Positions 6,349 through 11,879 of a stretch of 11,879 nucleotides of DNA are shown piece by piece. The first letter of the stretch is position 1, and every line of letters starts with the position of its first letter. Origin of the DNA: BPGL01 sp035463115 (lineage in GTDB: Bacteria; Actinomycetota; UBA4738; HRBIN12); contig DATHTO010000036.1 in NCBI GenBank assembly GCA_035463115.1, positions 1 through 11,879 of the forward strand, read 5' to 3'. Both the position numbers and the translations under genes were made by a program. The notes beneath the pieces are model-generated. The model made no database searches. It was not told the origin of the DNA and was given only the letters and a program-made list of their open reading frames with translations.

Positions 6349-6481
6349 CGGTCCGGCACCCGAGCAGCGGCCACGCGCGACGGACCGGCGCTCCGGTACC
6401 CCAGCCGGCCCGGAGTCGCGGGCCTCCACGGGGCCACGAGCAGGCCCCGCAGGGCCGACGACAGGAAGGAGGCGACGCCCG
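6349..6481 (+). promoter_or_regulatory. Structured dapA leader with SD/anti-SD pairing (possible translational switch)
   Basis: This non-coding leader contains several exact complementary pairs. The 7-bp pair 6349-6355/6381-6387 would form at the RNA 5' end, and ACCGG/CCGGT at 6384-6388/6393-6397 overlaps it. GGCCCG/CGGGCC at 6407-6412/6419-6424 has a 6-nt loop. CGGGGCC/GGCCCCG at 6429-6435/6443-6449 has a 7-nt loop. GCCTCC at 6422-6427 is complementary to GGAGGC at 6468-6473, the dapA ribosome binding site. Using the last pair would hide the SD and break the 6407-6424 hairpin, so the two states exclude each other. It does not match the lysine riboswitch or the T-box as I know them. In DNA this GC-rich some pairing is expected by chance. 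Confidence 0.4.
6466..6472 (+). promoter_or_regulatory. Strong Shine-Dalgarno site of dapA
   Basis: AAGGAGG lies nine bases before the ATG at 6482. It is the only strong SD site at good spacing in the window and fixes the dapA start. Its GGAGG core is complementary to CCTCC at 6423-6427 in the same leader. Confidence 0.85.
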
Positions 6482-7369
6482 ATGGCGGGACGGTTCGGCT
6501 CCGTCGTCACCGCGATGGTGACGCCGTTCCGGAGGGACCATGCCGTCGACCTCGAGCGCGCGCAGGAGCTCGCGTCGTGGCTCGTCGACAACGGATCCGA
6601 CGCGATCGTGGTCGCCGGGTCGACCGGTGAGTCACCGACCCTCACCCACAAGGAGAAGGCCGAGCTCTTCCGCCACGTCGGCGAGGCGATCCGCGGCCGC
6701 GGGAAGCTCATCTGCGGCACGGGCACGTACTCCACCGCCGAAACGCTGGAGCTCACGCAGGCGGCCGAGGACGCCGGCGCCGACGGCTTGCTCGTCGTGA
6801 CGCCGTACTACAACAAGCCGCCGCAGCGGGGACTCGTCGCGCACTTCGAGCGGATCGCCGACGCGACCGAGCTGCCGATGATCCTCTACAACATCCCGGG
6901 TCGCACCGCGACGCGCATCGAGCACGAGACGCTGCTCCGGCTCGCCGAGCGCGAGAACATCGTCGCGGTGAAGGACTCGACCGGCGACTTCCAGGCGATC
7001 ACGAAGCTCGTCGCCGAGAGCCCCGAGGGCTTCGAGATCTACTCCGGCGACGACTGGGCGACGTTCGGGTACCTCTGCCTCGGCGCGGTCGGCGTCGTGA
7101 GCGTGGCGAGCCACCTCGTCGGGCCGCAGATCCGTCAGATGATCGAGCTGATCGAGACCGGTGACGTGCCGGCCGCGCGCAAGATGCACGAGTCGCTGTC
7201 GCCGCTGTTCAACGCGCTGTTCGTGACGTCGAACCCGATCCCGTTGAAGGCCGCCCTCGAGATGGTCGGCCGCCCGTGCGGTGACCCGCGGCTCCCGCTC
7301 GTCCCGGCCACCTCCGACGAGAAGGACCGGGTCCGCCGCGCCCTGGAGGATGCAGGTCTCCTCGCCTGA
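6482..7369 (+). CDS. dapA: 4-hydroxy-tetrahydrodipicolinate synthase
   Basis: DapA condenses pyruvate with aspartate semialdehyde, the first committed step of diaminopimelate and lysine synthesis, in the cytoplasm. The 295-residue TIM-barrel protein has normal length. K164 (in AVKDSTG) is the Schiff-base lysine. Y136 and R141 (LYNIPGRT) and Y110 (TPYYN) match E. coli Y133, R138 and Y107. The GTTGES motif reads GSTGES, so the first Thr of the proton-relay pair is S47, a conservative change that keeps the hydroxyl. The start is fixed by the strong SD site. The gene overlaps RNase J by 20 bp, which points to cotranscription and coupling. The structured leader suggests control at translation, though its signal is unknown. 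Confidence 0.97.
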   Translation: MAGRFGSVVTAMVTPFRRDHAVDLERAQELASWLVDNGSDAIVVAGSTGESPTLTHKEKAELFRHVGEAIRGRGKLICGTGTYSTAETLELTQAAEDAGADGLLVVTPYYNKPPQRGLVAHFERIADATELPMILYNIPGRTATRIEHETLLRLAERENIVAVKDSTGDFQAITKLVAESPEGFEIYSGDDWATFGYLCLGAVGVVSVASHLVGPQIRQMIELIETGDVPAARKMHESLSPLFNALFVTSNPIPLKAALEMVGRPCGDPRLPLVPATSDEKDRVRRALEDAGLLA

Positions 7370-9029
7370 CGCCCGCTGTCGGCTGGTCTTCCTCGGGGGC
7401 GTCGGCGAGGTCGGTCGCAACATGGCCGCCGTCGAGCTCGACGGCCGGCTGCTGATCGTCGACGTCGGTCTGTCGTTCCCGTCGGCCGACATGCCCGGGA
7501 TCGACCTCGTCCTCCCCGACTTCGAATGGCTGCGTGGCCGAGCCGACGCGATCGACGCGATCGTCCTGACGCACGGTCACGAGGATCACGTCGGCGCGCT
7601 GCCCTACCTCCTCCGCGATCTCGACCGACGGATGCCGGTGCTCGGCACGGCGTTCACGCTCGAGCTGCTGAAGGGCAAGCTCGACGAGCACCAGGTGGTC
7701 GATCTCGTGGAGGGCCGGGTCGTCGAGCCCGGCGGCGGTGACGTCACCGTCGGCGCCTTCACGCTGCGCTTCCTGCACGTGACGCACTCGATCCCCGACG
7801 GTGCGGCCATCGCGATCGACACGCCGCACGGCACGATCCTGCACACCGGGGACTTCAAGATCGACCAGACGCCGATCGACAACGACCCGACCGACCTGCA
7901 CGGCCTCGCGGAGGAAGCCGGACGCGGCGTGCACCTGCTGCTGTCGGATTCGACGAACGCGGAGGAACCCGGCCACACCACGAGCGAACGCACCGTCGGC
8001 CCGGTGATCGAGCGGATCGTCCGCGACGCGCCGGAGATCGTCGTCGTCGCCTGCTTCTCGAGCCACATCCACCGGGTCCAGCAGGTGGTCGACGCGGCGC
8101 TCGCGAACCGGCGCGTGGTGGCGTTCCTCGGCAGGTCGATGCAGAACAGCGTCGCCGCGGCGCGGCGGCTGGGCATCCTGAAGGTCGACGATCGCGACGT
8201 CGTGGACATCTCGGAGGTCGACCGGCTCGACCCGGGGAACGTCGTCGTGATCTGCACGGGCTCGCAGGGCGAGCCGTTCAGCGCCCTGAGCCTGATGGCG
8301 GCGCGCGAGCACAAGTGGGTCAAGCTGAAGGAACACGACACCGTCGTGCTGTCGTCGAGCCTGATCCCGGGGAACGAGCCCGCGATCCATCGCGTCGTCG
8401 ACGCGCTCTATCGCAGCGGCGCCGACGTGTACCACGTGCCGTCGGATCCTGTGCACGCGAGCGGCCACGCCGCTCAGGAGGAGCTGCGGTTGATGCTGTC
8501 GCTCGTGCGCCCACGCTGGTTCATCCCGGTCCACGGCGAGCGCCGACACCTCCAACACCACGCACGGCTCGCCGAGGAGGTCGGGATCCCGCGTGACCGG
8601 ATCTTGATCTGCGAGGACGGCGACCTGGTCGAGGTCGGCGACCAGGTGCGCGTCGTCGACCGCGTCCCCGCCGGCATGACGTTCGTCGACGGACTCGGGA
8701 TCGGTGACGTCGGCGGCGAGGTCCTGCGCGACCGTCGGAAGCTCGCCGGCGACGGCGTCGTCGTCGTCGTGCTCACGGTCGACGGGCGGACCGGTGAGCT
8801 CGTCGGGAACCCCGAGATCCTGAACCGCGGATTCGTCCACGAGGGGACGTCGGGGGAGATCATCGAGACGGCGCGCGAGCGCGTGAAGCTCGCGCTCGAG
8901 GAGAGCGCCGGCGCCGAGGTGATCGACCCGACCATGATCCAGCAGAACGTGCGTCGGGTGCTCAAGCGCTACTTCCTGGACGTCACCCAGCGCAAGCCCG
9001 TGATCCTGCCCGTCGTGATGGAGGTCTGA
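7350..9029 (+). CDS. rnj: Ribonuclease J
   Basis: RNase J is a metallo-beta-lactamase/beta-CASP ribonuclease with 5'-3' exonuclease and endonuclease activity in mRNA decay and rRNA maturation. The protein has 559 residues, near the usual 550-560. It begins with the LGGVGEVGRNM segment (15-25). The zinc ligands are seen in THGHEDH (H75, H77, D79, H80), H146 in VTHSIPDG and D168 in HTGDFK. The beta-CASP domain follows, and IPVHGERRH brings H395. The C-terminal part (about 450-559) is the usual dimerisation region. ATG 7350 lies inside the end of dapA with GGAGG directly against it, closer than ideal; an upstream GTG at 7281 would add residues unlike the family. The overlap suggests coupling to dapA. 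With pnp nearby, this locus encodes two major RNA-decay enzymes. Confidence 0.96.
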   Translation: MQVSSPDARCRLVFLGGVGEVGRNMAAVELDGRLLIVDVGLSFPSADMPGIDLVLPDFEWLRGRADAIDAIVLTHGHEDHVGALPYLLRDLDRRMPVLGTAFTLELLKGKLDEHQVVDLVEGRVVEPGGGDVTVGAFTLRFLHVTHSIPDGAAIAIDTPHGTILHTGDFKIDQTPIDNDPTDLHGLAEEAGRGVHLLLSDSTNAEEPGHTTSERTVGPVIERIVRDAPEIVVVACFSSHIHRVQQVVDAALANRRVVAFLGRSMQNSVAAARRLGILKVDDRDVVDISEVDRLDPGNVVVICTGSQGEPFSALSLMAAREHKWVKLKEHDTVVLSSSLIPGNEPAIHRVVDALYRSGADVYHVPSDPVHASGHAAQEELRLMLSLVRPRWFIPVHGERRHLQHHARLAEEVGIPRDRILICEDGDLVEVGDQVRVVDRVPAGMTFVDGLGIGDVGGEVLRDRRKLAGDGVVVVVLTVDGRTGELVGNPEILNRGFVHEGTSGEIIETARERVKLALEESAGAEVIDPTMIQQNVRRVLKRYFLDVTQRKPVILPVVMEV

Positions 9030-9047
9030 GCGGCGCGGCGAGCGCGG

Positions 9048-9062
9048 GCGCTCCTGGAGCGC
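9048..9062. repeat. 15-bp near-perfect palindrome between rnj and ftsK
   Basis: GCGCTCC-T-GGAGCGC is a perfect 7-bp inverted repeat around a single T. As RNA it would form a 5-bp stem with a 5-nt loop; as DNA it has the two-fold symmetry of a dimeric repressor site. Its function is unknown. Confidence 0.4.
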
Positions 9063-9099
9063 GCGTGGCCAGGCTGCTTGCAGCCGAGGCTCCACGCGT
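9061..9099 (+). terminator. Compound hairpin after rnj, possible terminator or processing site
   Basis: CGCGTGG at 9062-9068 pairs with CCACGCG at 9092-9098, with a possible extra G-U pair outside. Inside lies GGCTG at 9072-9076 paired with CAGCC at 9081-9085, closed by a CTTG tetraloop, one of the very stable RNA loops. There is no T-run afterwards, so it is not a classical intrinsic terminator; actinobacterial terminators often lack one. It may instead stabilise or mark the rnj mRNA 3' end, or lie in a leader of ftsK if transcription starts further upstream. Confidence 0.5.
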
Positions 9100-9110
9100 C
9101 AGACTAGGAG
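9100..9110 (+). promoter_or_regulatory. ftsK start signals: weak -10 (CAGACT) and AGGAG
   Basis: CAGACT at 9100-9105 is a one-base variant of TANNNT and ends eight bases before ATG 9114, the same spacing as at the other candidate leaderless genes. AGGAG at 9106-9110 is a good SD core but only three bases from the ATG. Either could serve ftsK; neither is strong. Confidence 0.25.
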
Positions 9111-9113
9111 CCC

Positions 9114-11564
9114 ATGCCGACGAAGACTTCCCCTTCGCGGCGTCGTTCGACGCCGCGTGCATCCAGCGGTTCCAAGCGGTCGACGAGGTCGGGTCGTGCC
9201 GCGACGAGCCGGAGCGGCTCGAAGCGTCAGGCGCCCCCGAAGACGCCCGTCCATCAGATCCTGTCGCCCTGGGCGCGTGACGCGCTCGGCGTAGGCTCCG
9301 TCGTGCTCGGTCTGCTCGCCGTGCTGGCCGTGTGGTTCGACGCCGGCGGGGTCGTCGGCGAGGCGCTCACGTGGCTGCTGCAAGGCCTGTTCGGCGTCGC
9401 CGCGCTGAGCTTCCCGGTGATCGGCGTCTATTGGGGGGTCCTGCTGTTGCGCGACATCGCGCGCGAGGACCGCGTGCGCATGTTCATCGGCTTCATGATG
9501 TTCGGGCTCGGCATGCTCGGGATCCTGTCGCTCGCCGGCGACAACCCGAGCCCGTTCGCGGGATGGGACGGCGGGCGGCGCCCCGGCCTCGCCGAGGCCG
9601 CCGGTGTCTTCGGCGCCCTCGCCGCGTACCCGCTGTCGCGCGTCGTCTCGTCGATCGGCGCCGGGATCGTCTGCTCGGGCTTCCTGTTCCTGGGGCTCCT
9701 CGTGTTCACCGGCACGCCGGTCGCCACGGCGTGGGCGAAGGGGCGCGACTTCTTCACCGCCGCCGACGTCGACGAGGACGACGAGGGGTCGGAGGTCCTG
9801 GACCTCGAGCCGTCCGTCGCCGCGGACGACGCGCCACCGAAGCCGTCGAAGTGGCCGACCAGGATCGCGCGGCTCCGCGAGTTCCTCGGACTGGTCGATC
9901 CGCAGGCGCCCACGAACGCCGCAGACGCCGGCGACCTCGTCGTCGTTCCCGAAGCAGACCTCGTCCCGGAGCGGCTCGAGGAGATCCTCGGGCTCGAGCA
10001 CGGGACCCTCGCCGACGCCGACGATGTCCTCGACGACGCTCCCGATCCGCCGCCCACCCACGAGAAGCGCGCGCAGGGCTCGACGGTCACCACGGCCGAC
10101 GGTCCGTATCAGCTCCCGCCGATCGATCTCCTCCGCACCGCGCCGCCCTCGACGGCAGACGGCAGCGAGCAGGCCGTGACGCTCGCGGCGCTCGAGCGCA
10201 CGTTGCGCACCTTCGGCGTCGACGCGAGCGTCACGGGCGCCCACCGGGGTCCGACCGTGACGATGTACGAGGTCGAGGTGGCCGCGGGCACGAAGGTGAA
10301 CAAGGTGTTGAACCTGTCGAGCGACATCGCGTACGCGCTCGCCACGCCCGACGTCCGGATCCAGGCGCCGATCCCCGGCAAGAGCGCGATCGGGATCGAG
10401 GTCCCGAACACGCACCGCGACTTCGTGATGCTCGGCGACATCCTCCGATCGAAGGCGGCGGGGGAGGCGACCCATCCGCTCGAGGTGGCGCTCGGTAAGG
10501 ACATCCACGGCCGCGCGCGCATGGTGAACCTCGCGACGATGCCGCACGTGCTGATCGCCGGCGCGACCGGCGCCGGCAAGTCCTCGCTCGTGAACTGCTT
10601 CATCACGTCGCTGCTGATGCGGACCACGCCCGACGACGTGCGCCTCGTGCTCGTCGACCCGAAGCGCGTCGAGCTCAGCCACTTCGCCGAGGTCCCGCAC
10701 CTGCTGTCGCCCGTGATCGTGCATCCGAAGCGCGCGGCCGAAGCGCTCCAGTGGATCGTCCGCGAGATGGAGATGCGCTACGAGATGCTCGCGACGGTCG
10801 GCGTCCGCGACATCGACGGCTACGAGTCGGGCCTCGCGAACGGCACCCTGCGCATCCCGCCGGGCCACGAGGACGACTACGACCACATGCCGTTCATCGT
10901 GGTGGTGATCGACGAGCTCGCCGACCTGATGATGGTGGCTCCGCGCGACGTCGAGGACGCGATCTGCCGGATCGCGCAGATGGCGCGCGCGGTCGGCATC
11001 CACCTCGTCGTCGCGACCCAGCGTCCGAGCGTCGACGTCGTCACCGGCCTGATCAAGGCGAACATCCCCAGCCGGATCGCGCTGATGACGTCGTCGCAGG
11101 CCGACAGCCGGGTCGTGCTCGACATGAACGGGGCCGAGAAGCTGGTCGGGCACGGCGACATGTTGTTCGCGCCGGCGAACACCTCGAAGCCGGTCCGCCT
11201 CCAGGGGGCCTGGGTCACGGAGGAGGAGATCCGCGGCGTGTCCGCCTTCATCCGCGACCAGCGCGAGGTCGTCTACGAGCAGAGCGTCGAGGGGCTCGGG
11301 CTTCCGCCGTCGGAGAGCGCGTCGAGCGGTGGGCTCGGTCTCGGAGACGACGACGACCTGCTCCAGCAGGCCGCGGAGCTCGTCGTTCGGTCACAGCTCG
11401 GCTCCACATCGATGCTGCAGCGCAAGCTCAAGGTCGGCTTCGCGCGCGCCGGGCGCCTGATGGACCTGCTCGAGGAGCAGGGGATCGTCGGACCGGGCCA
11501 GGGCTCGAAGGCGCGCGACGTGCTCGTCACGCCCGAGGAATGGGAAGAGCGCCGCACCGCGTGA
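9114..11564 (+). CDS. ftsK: DNA translocase FtsK/SpoIIIE
   Basis: FtsK pumps chromosomal DNA at the division septum and helps resolve chromosome dimers. The 816-residue protein starts with a very basic, Ser/Arg/Lys-rich stretch of about 45 residues. About four membrane segments follow (58-75, 88-112, 123-141, 180-200), then an acidic, Pro/Ala-rich linker (about 203-345), shorter than that of E. coli FtsK. The RecA-like motor follows, with Walker A GATGAGKS (483-490, K489) and Walker B VVVIDE (D600, E601). The C-terminal winged-helix gamma domain (about 748-812, TSMLQRKLKVGFARAGRLMD) reads the polar DNA signals that orient the motor. Both motor and gamma domain appear intact. ATG 9114 precedes the basic N-terminus. 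An 84-bp gap with hairpins separates it from rnj, and the gene ends 3 bp from a convergent gene. Confidence 0.97.
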   Translation: MPTKTSPSRRRSTPRASSGSKRSTRSGRAATSRSGSKRQAPPKTPVHQILSPWARDALGVGSVVLGLLAVLAVWFDAGGVVGEALTWLLQGLFGVAALSFPVIGVYWGVLLLRDIAREDRVRMFIGFMMFGLGMLGILSLAGDNPSPFAGWDGGRRPGLAEAAGVFGALAAYPLSRVVSSIGAGIVCSGFLFLGLLVFTGTPVATAWAKGRDFFTAADVDEDDEGSEVLDLEPSVAADDAPPKPSKWPTRIARLREFLGLVDPQAPTNAADAGDLVVVPEADLVPERLEEILGLEHGTLADADDVLDDAPDPPPTHEKRAQGSTVTTADGPYQLPPIDLLRTAPPSTADGSEQAVTLAALERTLRTFGVDASVTGAHRGPTVTMYEVEVAAGTKVNKVLNLSSDIAYALATPDVRIQAPIPGKSAIGIEVPNTHRDFVMLGDILRSKAAGEATHPLEVALGKDIHGRARMVNLATMPHVLIAGATGAGKSSLVNCFITSLLMRTTPDDVRLVLVDPKRVELSHFAEVPHLLSPVIVHPKRAAEALQWIVREMEMRYEMLATVGVRDIDGYESGLANGTLRIPPGHEDDYDHMPFIVVVIDELADLMMVAPRDVEDAICRIAQMARAVGIHLVVATQRPSVDVVTGLIKANIPSRIALMTSSQADSRVVLDMNGAEKLVGHGDMLFAPANTSKPVRLQGAWVTEEEIRGVSAFIRDQREVVYEQSVEGLGLPPSESASSGGLGLGDDDDLLQQAAELVVRSQLGSTSMLQRKLKVGFARAGRLMDLLEEQGIVGPGQGSKARDVLVTPEEWEERRTA

Positions 11565-11567
11565 CGG

Positions 11568-11879
11568 CTACAGGGCGCCGCAGCGGCGGGCGACCTGGAA
11601 CAACGTGTCGGCGTGCTGCTGCGGGTCGATCGCGTAGCGTCCACTGAGGCCGACCTGGCCCTGCCAGTACCGGTAGACCGCTTCGTTCGACCATCCGCGC
11701 GAGATCGCGCTCTTGTACCCGCGGACCATCTCCGAGCCCGGCCAGATCGCGTCGGGCGCGACGAGGAACCCACCGCGGTCGGCGTCGATCGCGAGCCAGA
11801 ACGCGCCGATCAAGCCCCACGAGTCGTCATCGAGGTATCCCGACACGAGCAGGAACCGGACGGGTCCTTCCGAGAGGGC
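11568..11879 (-). CDS. Unrecognised protein, C-terminal part only (5' end outside the window)
   Basis: The frame is open from the TAG at 11568-11570 to the window edge, giving at least 103 residues. A GTG at 11846 is in frame, but the preceding codons (ALSEGPVRFLL) read like ordinary protein, so the gene probably begins beyond the window. The visible part is rich in aromatic residues (six Trp or Tyr within IWPGSEMVRGYK and GWSNEAVYRYW) and acidic in places (GYLDDDSW). It has no hydrophobic segment long enough to cross a membrane, and I recognise no family. Third codon positions are GC-rich like those of its neighbours. It is convergent with ftsK with a 3-bp gap. Confidence 0.65.
   Translation of the reverse strand, partial: ALSEGPVRFLLVSGYLDDDSWGLIGAFWLAIDADRGGFLVAPDAIWPGSEMVRGYKSAISRGWSNEAVYRYWQGQVGLSGRYAIDPQQHADTLFQVARRCGAL

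Noticed and set aside
6346..6481. Lysine riboswitch or T-box upstream of dapA
   Set aside because: The leader is short for a lysine riboswitch, and I see neither its conserved core nor the T-box AGGGTGGNACCGCG element. Pairing exists, but not these known families.
7281..7349. Longer RNase J N-terminus from GTG 7281
   Set aside because: The added residues are Arg/Pro/Ser-rich shadow sequence of dapA, and ATG 7350 already gives the standard family N-terminus and length.
7209..9095. 628-codon open frame on the minus strand opposite RNase J
   Set aside because: It is antisense to a clear RNase J gene with all catalytic motifs. Its translation is rich in Asp, Arg, His and Val with no domain, typical of shadow frames in GC-rich DNA.
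9099..11153. 684-codon open frame on the minus strand opposite ftsK
   Set aside because: It overlaps a complete FtsK with Walker A and B motifs. The predicted protein is low-complexity Arg/Asp/His sequence without recognisable domains.
1..11879. CRISPR array, tRNA or rRNA genes, insertion sequences, phage or defence genes
   Set aside because: No regularly spaced repeats, tRNA-like cloverleaf, transposase, integrase or long terminal inverted repeats were seen on either strand. The window is filled by housekeeping and metabolic genes.

Overview
This window looks like the chromosome of a GC-rich actinobacterium (Actinomycetota). Codons end almost always in G or C, and the order pnp, M16 peptidase, dapB ... 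dapA, RNase J, ftsK is the conserved actinobacterial order known from Mycobacterium and Streptomyces. The class cannot be fixed from the sequence. A deep-branching lineage is possible, because thyX, which usually stands just before dapA, is missing and a different four-gene block sits between dapB and dapA.

Layout. Positions 2-3503 (+) hold the 3' part of pnp, an M16 zinc peptidase and dapB. They lie 20 bp apart and then overlap by 4 bp, and look like one transcription unit. Positions 3544-6331 are a mosaic with alternating strands: an Eis-like GNAT acetyltransferase (+), a SixA-type histidine phosphatase (-), a small probable lipoprotein (+) and a PduO-type cobalamin adenosyltransferase (-). 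Positions 6482-9029 (+) hold dapA and the RNase J gene, overlapping by 20 bp, behind a leader of about 130 nt with striking complementarity. Positions 9114-11564 (+) hold ftsK, behind an 84-nt gap with a strong compound hairpin. From 11568 to the window end a truncated, unrecognised gene lies on the minus strand.

How the genes work together. PNPase (3'-5' phosphorolysis) and RNase J (5'-3' exonuclease and endonuclease) are two main mRNA-decay enzymes of such bacteria. DapA and DapB carry out consecutive steps of the diaminopimelate/lysine pathway, which feeds peptidoglycan. FtsK couples chromosome segregation to septation. The mosaic block has no evident link to these pathways.

Most interesting signals: (1) the dapA leader has an anti-SD/SD helix that competes with an upstream hairpin, an arrangement like a translational switch; (2) several genes have a TANNNT -10 box 8-9 nt before the start codon and no Shine-Dalgarno site, which points to leaderless mRNAs; (3) two overlapping, opposite -10 boxes lie between the adenosyltransferase gene and dapA; (4) all three convergent gene pairs end within 3-10 bp of each other without a hairpin terminator; (5) a nine-residue exact repeat in PNPase may be a biological duplication or an assembly fault. 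No phage, IS element, CRISPR array, tRNA, rRNA or clearly new multi-gene system is visible, and no intergenic gap exceeds 150 bp.
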